Shown here piece by piece: positions 53,201 to 64,000 of a stretch of DNA of 64,000 nucleotides (the first letter of the stretch is position 1; the number at the start of each line of letters is the position of its first letter). This DNA comes from Symbiodinium natans (lineage: Eukaryota > Sar > Dinophyceae > Suessiales > Symbiodiniaceae), in contig CAJNDS010002110.1 in assembly GCA_905221605.1 (NCBI GenBank), forward strand, positions 168,501-232,500, read 5' to 3'. The notes beneath the pieces were generated by a model. That model searched no databases. It worked only from the letters and a program-made list of their open reading frames with translations, and was not told the DNA's origin. The position numbers were made by a program, and so were the translations under genes.

Positions 53201-55540
53201 TGCTTTTGCTTTTGCTACGAGCACGAAACGAACTCATCACATGACACCAGTGACTCGTCATTTTGTTAGCGGAGAACGATCAGTCAACCGGCTCTTTATG
53301 GCCAGGCACAATCCATCTTGCGCAAAATGTCTTCACAGCGCGTTCGTGTCTCCTTGGTCTGTCGACTGTCAATCGCCTGCGACGCGAGCAGGAGCACGAT
53401 CGGCACCAAGAGATCGACGAACTGGCGGGACGGGTGGCCCTCCGAATCGAAGCGGATGCGGGAGAATGAAACGGACTTGAAAGCCGTGGCGTTCTGGGTC
53501 CTGAATTCGTCGTCCATTGCCAACGCACGCAGCTTCAATCTCCATTCCTTAAACGTGTTCTGGCCACAAACCCTCAGTGCTCAGATTGAGTGCAACGAAA
53601 CATGTCAGCTGACAATCCGCAATTGATAGTCAAGCCGCATTGGAGTGCTTGAGGTTCGGAATGACCCCGCTCTTGCCAGGCCGAGTGCCAACGCCACTCT
53701 TCTTCCCGAAGAGTGCGTCTCGAACCTCTGAGATGCATGCATCACCTTCCGCTGGTTTGGCAAGCGCGATCCTGGCGGTCACATTCCACAGCTCCAGCGG
53801 CCTCGACCTAACACAAACGTGTGGCCTTGCGCGTCGGCATATTACACGGTGTTAACGGATCACATCTGCACGCGAGAGGTCCTCACAGCGTGCGCTCGGT
53901 CTCGCCAGTGTATCTTCAAGCCCGTCATAGCCTGCGTCAGGAAGCCTGCCACTTTCACCATGGGGGACGCGCCATCCACGGAGATGGCACGCACTTTCTT
54001 CAGAAAGTCACTGAGCTCTGACTGACAGAGAACATTTTGCAGGTCTGTGAAGAGCGCCTTCAAGCTGTCCAAGACTTCTACCTGTTTTTCAAGCTGACGC
54101 AGGCATGAGCGAGGACACAGCCGCACTTCCCACTTGCATGTGATACATGCATGACAACTAGAATGCTGGCTTCGAGTACATGGTCTGCGCAGTGGCTTCT
54201 CAATATGTCTTCCTGCCCCTGGAGCCACCCTCTGTGGAGAAGAAATCTGGTGCTAGTTAAGTTGCACTTTTTCTCTCCGACCAATCACCTTCGAGCTCTT
54301 CCTTCGTGGGGCAATCCACAGCCCAGGCTTTGACCATGCCACATTGCCATGGACTCAGGACATCGCCTCAGGCCACGCCGGCGCGTGTCAGGACGGCACC
54401 ATAAGAAATCTTTTATTATTAAAGCATCAGAAAATACGTATAATATGATGGCCGTTCAGCTTGGCTGCACCGGTACCTGAGCACCAAGTTCGGTGATTTT
54501 TCATCGAAGATGAGGGTGACTGCGCTCGCCTGTCTCAAAGTCGACAGCTTCCTTTGTCGAGTCACCTCCCGCATGACCCGTACCATGCATGTAGCCGCTC
54601 TTCGACTGATGTCTTGTCCTGGGCCACGGTTGTACTGTGAAGCAGGCAACTTCAATAATAGAAACCGCACTAGCTTGCAAATCACACGCACTGCTATTTG
54701 GCAAAACCCACCCTCAGAGTCACCGCCAAATCTCGCTGGCTATGCAGATACCCTTCACAGAGTGTGAGGTTGCTGATGCAATTGAAGGAGACCGGATTCT
54801 GCACGTAGCTGTGCAGTCGACAAAGGTCGGATAGCTGAGGAACCCCACCTTGAGGAAGCATACAAGACATGTTCGCCCACAGCATCTTCCAACGACCCAA
54901 TCCATTCAAGTGAATTTGTTGTGAAGCCTCAGAATTGCCTTGCGAAATTAACGGCCTGCCATCAGCTTGGAGTCCTGCAAGTCCGTCACCAGGATCTCCT
55001 CTGGCTTTACGCCAGGCAGGTAGTAGCATCCTGAAAATGACAAAACGTCCGGAGTCGGTGCTGGTATTTGGTCACAGACGCTATATATCATCTGAATCCC
55101 AAATCAAACAAGACTCGGACTGCCAGTCGGTGAATCTGGCTTTGAGCATGATTCGCAATTGCAGAGGATTGAAAGCTCTTGATGCCCGACACAGCCAACA
55201 GAGCCTCGCCAATGTCAGTAACAATGCACACAGACCAGAGAATCTGCCTTCCGTGCCAACTGCATTTCGAAACAGGCTGACTGTCTTTGCCGGGCGGCCC
55301 ACTTTGTGCGTCCGCGGCACCGACGCGTGGTAGCGCGGTCGCTTTGCTGTGCGTACCAGGCACAGAAAAAGCATCCCAGCCCAAATTTATCGCTTCGACT
55401 TGGAACCAAGAAGGTCACTTTCTTCCCACTCCGAGGGTCTACACTGGAGCCAACGCCGGCCTTCCACACAGCACCAAACTTTGCATAGCGGCACTCGGCG
55501 CATTTGTCCTGTCGAAGCGGGCAAGGTATGTATGACTATC
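50235..55540 (-). CDS. Multi-exon transposase-like gene (hAT-like, dinoflagellate repeat family)
   Basis: Minus-strand exon blocks follow a recurrent order. First is a zinc-finger-like N-terminus: CAECRYAKFGAVWKAG and GLGCFFCAWY at 55.3-55.5 kb, then SSAIANHAQSQIHRLAV at about 55.1 kb. Next come a core with VTLIFDEKSPNLVLRYRC (54.5 kb), ISVDGASPMVKVAGFL and WRDRAHAVRTS (53.9-54.1 kb), IRFDSEGHPSRQFVDL (53.4 kb), GLYADLQAAVAVFLRKFDVS with HDPALS (53.1 kb), and EDGTCVVERYHAHGTK to RFIYKEKR-like sequence (51.5-51.9 kb; single exon 51122-51985). The C-terminal blocks are SAHIAVVDSVTDLL (50.9 kb) and 50235-50720. The early Asp-containing blocks and the DGT..VER block resemble hAT-type transposase cores, but catalytic residues were not proven. 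Introns are short. No terminal repeats were identified, so it may be domesticated or immobile. Confidence 0.6.
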
Positions 55541-55996
55541 GTCATGACCACTTCCTAGTTGCTGACGCTGACCGCCTCAGCTTAAGCATACTTTCGGCTA
55601 AGTAGCTGGCTGAAGGATTGCGTGACTCCGACAGCGCAGGCCGGTTCCGGAGCTGGAGAAGCTACCAAGTGCAGGGTTCATGCCACGTGCCCGGGATCTC
55701 TGCGACTGACTCGGCTTTGTTCTGCCCGACTTCTGATGCTGCTTTTTGATAGACTGCGACTTGAGCTTCTTCCCGGCAATCGACTTTCTTGGCCTTCCTT
55801 TCTTGAAAACGGCGGCGCTGGACTGTCCACCTCGGTGTTGCGATTCTACGCAGAACTGTTCCCTGCACTGCCCACATGAAGTAGCTCTCGTTAGCTACCC
55901 TCTCTAGTCTCCTGCCAGTCATGCTCTTCGGCGGACGCTGATTTCTCCCAAACTTCCGGTGGGCAACAGCAACCAAAGCAACAGTTCGACAATGAC

Positions 55997-57400
55997 ATGA
56001 GGGCCATGCGTTCTATCGGAGATGGAATACCGCACAGGACACTCCAACAAGGTACAGGGAGGGCTCGGGGTGGTCCGAACTTGAACAAAAGTATATTAAG
56101 ACATGATGGTCCAAGCAAGAATGCCAGCATGCGCAACCGCACTACTCGAGCAGGGAACATTTCAGCGACAGCGAACCTCTTTGGCGGGTCCCACCAGCTC
56201 GACTGCTGTTCTCTGGCTGCTTTCGCTTCTTCTGAATCTGCTGCGGCTGTCTGTGCTTCTGCGGCGCAGCCTTCAATGTGCTCCTGGTCAGGGGCTGGGT
56301 TTCATATATTATGTACGTCGCTATCCACTGGTACCATGTTTTCTGGCAAGATGCTTCGGTCTGGGCGTCTTGCACCGCTGGCTTCCATAGAGCGGGATAC
56401 CAGATCGGAAGGCATGCATGGATGGGGAGAGCTCATCTCAGCCTACATTCAAGCCCACTGGTCTCTAAGTAGTGGAGGAGAAGGATGTGACTGCGACTGC
56501 TCAAGACTACTCCTTTTCATGCCAGTGCACGCTGGCCATAGACATTATGTGCTCAATTATTCTCATGCGGGCGTGATTGATTAAGATTTCAAGCCACGAA
56601 CCCCATGTTCGTTTCAGACTGCGACCTGATGACTATGATTCTCGAAGCGCTGTCGCCTGTCTCTGGGACCAACAGGAGCACAAGGACAGCGGCGCAACGC
56701 ACGTCATTCAGGCAACGTGCTTGCAGAGTTGGAAGCTCCAGAAGGACGACAGGAAAGAGCCAGGGCCCCTGCATCCGTTGCCGGACAGGAAGTGGGAGAG
56801 GCTGGCCTCGAAGAATGCATGAACCACGAAAGCTCCCAATCCACGTCGTGCACCGCGTGCACCATCGCTTGGGCAACGCAAACCTTTTTTTCGCCCTGCG
56901 CGCGGATCACGCGCTTGTCATGTGACCCCGCAAAGTTCCCCTGCAGAAGCTCGCCGCTTCTGAGCCTGCTCCCTGTCCGACTCCGTCGTCACCCGATTCC
57001 ACAGCAGAGTTTGACCGGATGTAGTACTTTCGAATAACGACGTTGCCATGATGTCAAATGGGAACAGTTCTGCTGATGCGCTGTTTGCGCAATCCTTTGG
57101 TGCACGGGTTGACGAAGCTTAGACATGTCAGTTTTGCCCTTGATGTGTTTGACGAAGCATTGTCTCCTCACTTTGGAAGGCAAGCCATTTTATTACCAGT
57201 GACCATTCTATCACTCAGCTGCTCATCAAACGCATCGTCACTAACCTCCACGGTCTCAGTCCATTGGCTCGTTCACATCCACTACCTCGGGGGCCTGGGA
57301 TCATCAGGGGTACGCAAGGCCAGCAGTACAGCACAGGACCGCGCAACAACACGTAACACCCTAATCAGGCCGTTTGAACCGCGGTCAAGCATCTGGCGTC
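55997..57400. other. Region between two minus-strand repetitive genes
   Basis: Long frames exist on both strands (for example 195 codons on plus at 55997-56584) but lack family resemblance. The minus strand near 56150-56280 (KHRQPQQIQKKRKQPENSSR) could be an N-terminal exon of the transposase-like gene. Confidence 0.35.
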
Positions 57401-57439
57401 TTACGAAAAAGTTCTGGAAAGAGCTTTGGAATGGCGACT

Positions 57440-60400
57440 TCACGTTGGTAGAACAAATGTGTCTTCTCCGCCATGCACCTGGGCTAGTTCATCGCAACTG
57501 CAGCCGGGAAGAACCTTATGAAATGTACATGGCCATGGCCGGCCATGATCCAAAATGGTTCCAAGGAGCTCAACGCACGCCTGCGTCATCAAGTTCTCAG
57601 CCCATGTCTGGTGCTGGGTTTTTCGCACAATCCCGGTGTACGAGCGAGCGCTCATGACGCAAGCGCGCGGGAGAATGGAGGCAGGGCCTCGCTTGCAGAC
57701 TTTGGCTACGTTTCACGGCATACTAAGTCGGGAATCAAACGCAAGCAAAGGCTGCTGGACGACTTTGCAGGCGACGCAAGACAGCCGAGTCACTCAAGTC
57801 GACAACGACTGTGGCACGCAGCAGGTCAAGGATCGCTATCCAGGCGGCAGCAGGGATCGACTCCTGGAAGGACAGCGGAAGGTTCGTTTCCTTCCTCAGA
57901 TGAGTGCCCAGGCCATTACAACAGGCCATCATGGTGTGGTCTTTGTGCACATACCCCGGTCCAAAAAAAAGCATGAATTATTCAAAGGCGGTACCAGTAT
58001 GTCTTTTGAGACTCCAAGCCCCGGGGATTTTCTTTGCCTGGTCGGCGCCCCTGATAGCCGCTTTCGTTTCGGGTGTCATCCAGGGTAGCTGGTTCGGACA
58101 CACTGGCTTCACATTCACCAACGTTGAGGAAAAGGACCCGTGTGGCTGCAACACGAACTCGTCCTGCACCAGTGCGGCCTACTTCACTGCTCAATCCCAA
58201 AATGATGACAGCGAAGCTACAGCCGAAGCAGAATTGGACTTCCTGCCTTCCGAGCAACAGCTGCGATCCGTACTCTTGGTGAAGTTGAATACAATTTGAG
58301 CGTACTTACCTGTTCCATGGAAGCGAAGATGTGTCGAGACTGGTGCGGAGTCCGAGACCACACAATGGTCAGCCCGCCGACATGGCCGCAGTTGCTGCCA
58401 CTCAGCTCGGGAATTCCATCCATTGCCTTCCTGAGCTTCGCGTCTCGACTCTGGCCACAGAGAAAGAAGTCTCCCCGGCCGCTGCCTGTCGTACGATCAG
58501 CACTCTGGGCTTCACGCCTACATAGCTTCTGTTGAAGGGTCTCCCCAGGAGGCCCAGTCAGTAATAAGAAAATCTAAATCTAGTAAGAAGTAGTGCAAAA
58601 CCAGCCGCAACGTGCCAAAGCAAACTGCACCAAACTCTTCACGTCTTCCACCATGGCAGCAGTGCAGGGGCCCTCTGCAAGCAGGTCTGGCTGGAGAATC
58701 CAAACCCTGTGCTCCTTGTTGAGCTGGCCAGGTTCAAGGCCTCAAGAACACCAGCTGAGGTTCATAAGTGATTTCGGCAGATTCAAATGAATGAATGAAA
58801 TCTCCAAAAAGTTGTCCTGTTGCTGTTGCGCCGAAAAACATTGCGGAAGGGAATCGTCAAAAGCCTTTTGCAATGAGATCGCATCGACTTTGACACTTTT
58901 GACAAACGCCACATGCTTCTTTCGCATCTCCTCCGCTTTAGCCAGCCAGCGTACCCGCTCATCTTGCACATGCTGCTCGGACATGTCTCGCGCTTTCCTT
59001 GCAAGACTGCAGCATAGACACATGCCAATTTTCACGCACTCTGGGAAACCTGCATGATCTACGGACATGCATACGGTGATCAATTCCAGCGTATGCTAGA
59101 CATTGGCCTGCTTTCTCTGACTCTTAGTCTTAAGCAGGAATGGAGCACAAGCAGGTGTCAATCTTGACTTGTGTAACCATCGCGTCGACTAAGCTGAATC
59201 GTCGTGGTCCCCAGACACGCGTGCGTGTACCAGAATTTGGCCAAGATTCGCATCAGCTTCCTCGCCAGGAGCTTGTGCACGCAGGGCGCTGCAGAGCTTG
59301 CTTAAGATCGACTCACGCAACTTCCCCATGTCGCCTGAGAGAATGTCCTTGTCACGGGCACCTTCAAGCACCTCTGTCCATGGGGCCATGAACTCTTGGG
59401 AGACATCTTCCGGAACGCTACTTCTATTCAGCTGCTTCACCACCTCGACTCTTTGCTGCTGTGGCAGGTCTGTGGCCATGATGCTGGTAGCCATGAATTC
59501 ACGGCATCGTGCTTTCTCCAGGGTCAATCTAAGCCAGCTGCAGTTTGACTTCCCTTTGCATGCCTCGCAGGCAAGGCCTGCACTCTCGCAGTTTTTGCAG
59601 CTCTTCACATCAAGCTCGTTTCTGCTGAAGTCTGCGGCGCCAGGGCGCTTTTTGGCCAGGTAGTGGCCCATTCTAGGTTCCCAACACGCATTGGCATGCA
59701 TTACAGAAATCAGAGGTCCACTTAGTTTGAATTTGCGAATGGCTAAACTACTCACTCTGTCTCGTGCCTGGGTGGAATCTGTGCAATAGCAGCCAAGATA
59801 CTGACGTAACACGAAATGCAGGATGTCGGAAGCAGAGAAGGAGTCCGACGACCAGCGTTTGCATGCCGTTGCGAGGCTGTGCAGCTTTGTGTAGTGCGCT
59901 GCAAGGACCCTCGGCTGGGAAGGTTTAAGGCTGCAACTGCACTTGACTCCAAGTGCATATACATTCTCGTACTTTGATCCTGTCCTAAGTCTGCCCGGCT
60001 CAGTCCGTGAGTTTGACATCTATGCTTTCAGCCGAGGAACTCAGACCCATGAATGTTCGCTTGTTCACGGAGCAGAGTTTCACAGCGCGCGTCGAAGACT
60101 TCTTGGAGGGTCCCCATGGTGTGCATCATTGCTTTGTTCACGCTCTTGCCGTGGTACGTCAAACCAAGGTCCTCCACCCGACCTGCGTCTTTTCGTAAGC
60201 TCCTTCTCTTCGACTCCGGCCCAGTGGCCAAGAATCTTTCGACCAGTCGACTGAAATCGAGCCAGTCCTTCAGCTTGGCTTCTGCAACCATGAACTGCGG
60301 ATTCTGCGGATTTTAAGTTATTTGTCAAAAAGTATCTACAGCCCAAAATCACAGCAACTCCTGCGCCAAGAATCATATGTGCCATGCCAGTCCTTGTCGC

Positions 60401-60600
60401 TCGACTTCTGGCAGAACATTGTCAGCAATTTGCAGGGGTCCTCCTGGACCGCATACACCAGCATCGGTGTGCTGCGAGCAGTGCGGAGCAATGCCTTCAT
60501 TTTGTCTAAGTCGTCCAAGTGCATGGACTGGAACATTGCTGCCTGAACAGCGATGTGCTGCACAACCAGACCGTAGGTCCTAAGGTTTCATACCGAGGCC
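57440..60600 (-). CDS. Multi-exon repetitive-family gene with degenerate methyltransferase-like C-terminus
   Basis: Minus-strand exon blocks: FQSMHLDDLDKMKALLRTAR (60.4-60.5 kb), KLKDWLDFSRLVERF and GLTYHGKSVNKAMMHTMGTL (60.1-60.3 kb), a long exon (59189-60019) with a cysteine cluster KSCKNCESAGLACEACKGKS, CVKIGMCLCCSLARKARDMS (58.9-59.0 kb), MVEDVKSLVQFALARCGW (58.6 kb), NCGHVGGLTIVWSRTPHQSR ending at a GTAAGT donor (58.3-58.4 kb), and SIPAAAWIAILDLLRATVVV-DLS then YTGIVRKTQHQTWAENLMTQ (57.6-57.9 kb). The last block has the beta-strand-DLSPG-like loop-helix layout of Rossmann methyltransferases, but the glycine loop is degraded. The paralogous end at 63523-63994 supports a repeated gene family. 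Function unknown. Confidence 0.5.
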
Positions 60601-60699
60601 ACAACCTTCAGGCAGGCTTGATTGAAGGTTACATTATGTTGCGAGGTGCGTGACTAGATTCCTGGTTTGGAAAGTATGGAGTGATTCACTGAACAGCAA

Positions 60700-62041
60700 T
60701 ATGCCCAGTAACTCTATGACCCTTCTGACTCGTCTCGATTCCGTGCCATCAACCTGAGCCTGTCTTCAGACTCGGACCACGCAAGCTATCGTGTAGCCCA
60801 GGCGCCCACCACGCGAGCAGTCCCAGGTGTCCATTGACTGGGAATAGAGTTTCTGGATATTGCTCTTGCGGCAACGCCCATGTGTATGTGCAGACCAGGA
60901 ATGGGAAAGGTCCGCCGGCCAGCCTACCGAAATGCGCAGCATTGGCCAGGAAGGTTTGTTGGCAATCAGTGCACTTAGGGGGCAGTTGCCTACTCGGGCG
61001 GCCCAGCTAAGAGCAGCCGAAGGCACGCTAGGAGTTTCTTTACCACAGGTGCCAGATCGTTCCATGTACAACGTGGATGAGGTAGGTCCTTGCAAGTACA
61101 TGACGCACTCATGGACTTCGGACAAACCGACATGGCGTGCATGACACTCGGGGCTGCCAGGCCGCATCTTGGGGCCGTCCCGACATCGAAACCCAGCACA
61201 AGACACCGCCTGCGCAATAAGAATTCCCAGTCGACAATGCCTCGCACGCATGCCTCACCGACCATGGTTCCACGATGCCCGCAAGTTCGCTTGTCACAGG
61301 CAAAGGCTTCATCTCGCAGAGCCGGGCGCAGTGCTGTGGACCATCTATCTGCTCGAAGACTGCTGGGAGCCTTTCTGAGACCTGAGTTGCCCCGCAAAAA
61401 TCTGCCCAGTAAACACTGTCAAACCGGTGCGATGTTGACAGGACGATGCTTCGAATGAGAATCCTAGGGTGCGGCACAGGACTGACACACGACTGGGGCC
61501 TTATCCTCAACGTTGGATTGGTGAGGTCACCCGGCTTCAGCATTTACATCCATTTGTCATTGGCTAGCCCTAAGGATTCGATCCAACATCAAGTCAATGT
61601 TCTTGCTGCTCCGGTGCAAGAACTGTAGAACTTCGATCAGGGCATCAAAAGGGAGAGACTAGCATTCCTGCGAATCATGAAGCATGCCAAGGCATAGAAT
61701 TCTTGTTGGCAGGCTAGTTGCCCAATGTGACACAGCGGCTGCCCATGGCCAGATGTCAGTCGACTCTTCTGGAGGATACACCGGTTTGCGCGCACGGCTC
61801 GACTGGGCCTCTTCTGGCCATCGAAGCTTCGAGGCCGGCAATACATCGTCACTCTTATCTGGCTGCTTGCGCTTTCCAGACACTCGACGCATCCCCGACA
61901 AGCTTTGAAAAAAAACACTACCCCCAATCCACCCTGGACTGAGCCTGAAGGCAATGACTCAGATGCGGATGGCAACTTGCATTCGAAGCCAGCTGACGGA
62001 ATGGTCAAGATACAGAATGATTTATCACTGCCATGCGGCAA
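60700..62041 (-). CDS. Probable 5' exons of the same gene
   Basis: The minus strand holds GMRRVSGKRKQPDKSDDVLP, then ASKLRWPEEAQSS (61.75-61.9 kb), and overlapping open frames at 60766-61543, of which ERLPAVFEQIDGPQHCARLC (61.3-61.4 kb) looks most protein-like. Frames change between blocks, so introns are implied. Assignment to the 57.4-60.6 kb gene rests on strand and spacing only. Confidence 0.35.
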
Positions 62042-62049
62042 GCAATGAC

Positions 62050-62950
62050 ACTGCTGCTTCAGGCGGGAACCCTGAAGCAGCAGCGCTCAGAGTGGCACCA
62101 TCGTCCAAGCCTGGCAACGGCGCCACTTAGCAGATGCAGAGGCACACGAACTGGAAGAAGGTGATTCTTCAGTTCCAGCATTCGGCATGCGCGAAGCCCA
62201 GAGACAGAGACTGAAGATGTTCCACGTGAGCTCTACTATACAGAATCTAAGCTCTGACAGCTTAGCTGCAATGGCTGGCCTAGTTGTTCAAGGCGCGGTC
62301 GATGCCTCCAAGCAGTGCGCCAGGTGATTCTCTGCATAAGCCTACTTTAAACGGCGGTTAAAGAGCATGGTGAAACCCAGACATGGTCCGGGGCACGAAA
62401 GCAGAAAAGCCTCAGCATGAAATCATGCATGTATGCCTTCCCATATGCCTTCCAAATGGCAACGCGTAGAATTCTCACACGCGCAATGGACACGCAACCG
62501 AAAGGGTTTCATGAAGGGATTTAGGTAAACCCACAGCCCTTGCCGAAGCTCTTGCAGGCGCCCCGGCGAGAACTTCCTGCAGCATGTTCTGCCCGCCCAC
62601 CTGCTCGTGCAAAGTCTGTAAGACTCTCATGCCTTGCTTGTGCAAAGTCAGCTAGACAAGCTCATTTCCGCCAAGAATGCCCCCAGAAAACGCAAAGGCC
62701 AGCAGCGTGTCAACTGCCTAGGTAACCCGTATGTGCATGAACATGACAGCACAAGCGTTTTCTTTGTCACCGCTCCAGACGGTGTAGAGTCTGTAGAGGT
62801 TGACACTGCAATACGCAGCACCTCCAGAAGCCAACTTTTTGCCCTGTGGTTCCGATTGGGCTGCACTGAGTCTGAGTCTATCGCTGGAAGGCCCATAGCC
62901 AATGGTCTCGACGTCATTAAATTAAATTACGGCTATTTTTCAAGATGACA
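62050..62950. other. Intergenic stretch with no firm gene
   Basis: Open frames of 60-104 codons exist on both strands (the best on plus, 62634-62948), without recognisable motifs. A polypurine-poor, mixed-composition spacer is the simplest reading. Confidence 0.4.
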
Positions 62951-62964
62951 TATCTTGCCCAGAA

Positions 62965-63440
62965 GGGAACACTGGCACAGCAGCAGGTCTGCTTGTAGAG
63001 GCGCAAAAGTCAGTTCTGTCTGGCCCTTCATGAATGCAACATCTCTTGCTCACGACATCACGTTTCAGATTCACTGCTAGAACTACATTATTTTACATGC
63101 CATTTCTTGCCACAGGCATACAAATCCGGACAACGAGGGCCTGTCCACGCCTGACTAAGCAAAACGCGTGTGCGAGCCTGACAGGCGAGAACGCTGACAC
63201 ACCAGCAGGTCTGCTTCAATGACAATAGGCACAAAATCAGTTGACTCTGGCCCTTGAGTGCAACGTCGCTTGCTCTCGACATGTGTGACTGCTACAACTA
63301 CTTTTGGAGATGCCTTTCTTGCACAAAGGGCTCAGATATCCGCACATCTCCGAGGCGGCCCAAAACCGAGTGAGTCACAGGCGGGATCTCGGACACCCGG
63401 GCAGGTGTAGCTGTCAAGGCACAAAATCAACAAAGTGCTT
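62965..63440. repeat. Diverged tandem repeat of about 200-220 bp
   Basis: CAGCAGGTCTGCTT and its variants occur at 62981, 63203 and about 63399. Each is followed by AGGCACAAAATCAGTT-like sequence and preceded by GACA(G)GCGAGAACxCTG-like sequence. At least two and a half diverged copies. Confidence 0.75.
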
Positions 63441-63522
63441 TCGGGTGGTGCTATTTGTCTCTTTGTTAGGCAATATCTCCACATCTCGGGCCTCGACTCT
63501 ACGACATGCCTGCCTTGCGAAA

Positions 63523-63994
63523 TCACTCGTCGGCTTCCTCGGCGTTTTTGTCATTGGGGTTTGCTGCAAAGATCTCTGGAAAAAGCTCTCCTATGTCTGC
63601 ACAGAGATCGCCATCGTGCCACTTGCTGTTCTTCTCATCGGCGATCAACCTTACTGTGTAGTAACCCTCAGGAAACATGCCACGCTGCAGCCTCTGTCTC
63701 TGGCACACTGCCGAAAAGCGGCGGCAACGCGGCGGCATCCATGACGCCATTCATCCAGTCCGCCATGTGATCGCAGGTCACAATGGCAGTGTACAAGATG
63801 TCGTTGCGCATGCAGTGCTTGGCTAGCTCGGGGCCAGGCGTTGCATCGACCACGACAGCAGCATGGAAGGCCCGAAGCATGCTGCCCCAGACGCTGCCGC
63901 TGATGATATCTCCGCAATGCCAGGGCACGCGGCCGTCTGGCCTCTCCGCAGTCCTGGGATGCGTTCGAGGTGACACTCCACATCTGAAGGGCAT
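63523..63994 (-). CDS. C-terminal part of a second methyltransferase-like repetitive gene (cut by window edge)
   Basis: The minus strand reads GRVPWHCGDIISGSVWGSML, then AFHAAVVVDATPGPELAKHC and NDILYTAIVTCDHMADWMNG. This is the same strand-loop-helix block as SIPAAAWIAILDLLRATVVV at 57.9 kb, but with a better preserved DATPGP loop. A frame change near 63700 (intron or frameshift) leads to MFPEGYYTVRLIADEKNSKW and an acidic tail ending in stop at 63523. The 5' part lies beyond the window. Confidence 0.6.
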
Positions 63995-64000
63995 CCGTTT

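Noticed and set aside
55997-56584. 195-codon plus-strand frame as a gene
   Set aside because: No recognisable motif, odd composition, and the opposite strand is also open. It lies between two minus-strand genes and is best treated as chance.

Overview
The window is eukaryotic nuclear DNA, most likely from a dinoflagellate alga. The evidence for this is: pervasive TTTAGGG/CCCTAAA telomere-type heptamers; introns that fit only if GC and GA donors are allowed beside GT; short exons meeting at AG|G; a possible spliced-leader relic (TTGGCTCAAG directly before an ATG at 17332); a secreted sulfotransferase with the 'SLLQ' N-terminal style common in dinoflagellates; and two repetitive gene families I associate with dinoflagellate genomes. 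I see no bacterial operons, rRNA, tRNA or CRISPR array.

Layout. (1) About 1-49270 is a mosaic in which short interstitial telomeric sequences (ITS, a few to about 18 heptamers, both orientations, plus octamer, nonamer and TTTGGGG variants) recur every 100-400 bp. Between them lie unique exon-like pieces and several families of short non-autonomous inverted-repeat elements (MITE-like), some with target-site duplications. (2) About 49270-64000 has essentially no telomeric repeats. It holds a multi-exon transposase-like gene (about 50.2-55.5 kb, minus), a second multi-exon repetitive gene ending in a degenerate Rossmann/methyltransferase-like domain (57.4-62.0 kb, minus), and the C-terminal end of a related gene at the right edge.

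Genes in the mosaic, all minus strand where the strand is clear: a sulfotransferase (16159-17332, two exons, the intron being a MITE copy); an unidentified multi-exon gene (20.8-22.1 kb); a katanin-like AAA ATPase scattered as at least 11 small exons over 24 kb (23.57-48.05 kb); and, nested inside one of its introns, a complete 5-exon, 194-residue class I methyltransferase (38993-40206). The methyltransferase reads in perfect frame once four introns are removed.

Main discovery. The methyltransferase introns look like recent insertions. Two consist almost entirely of telomeric repeat, lie between 10-11 bp direct repeats of coding sequence, and splice as AG|GC...AG|GC inside those repeats. A third is a short TIR element between 5-bp repeats. 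The sulfotransferase intron is a member of a dispersed MITE family. This points to telomere-repeat DNA and MITEs acting as 'introners' that create introns. Around the AAA exons the ITS orientation also looks non-random: TTTAGGG in the sense strand after donors, CCCTAAA before acceptors.

All exon joins were worked out by eye from frame, splice dinucleotides and family motifs. Transcript data would be needed to confirm them.
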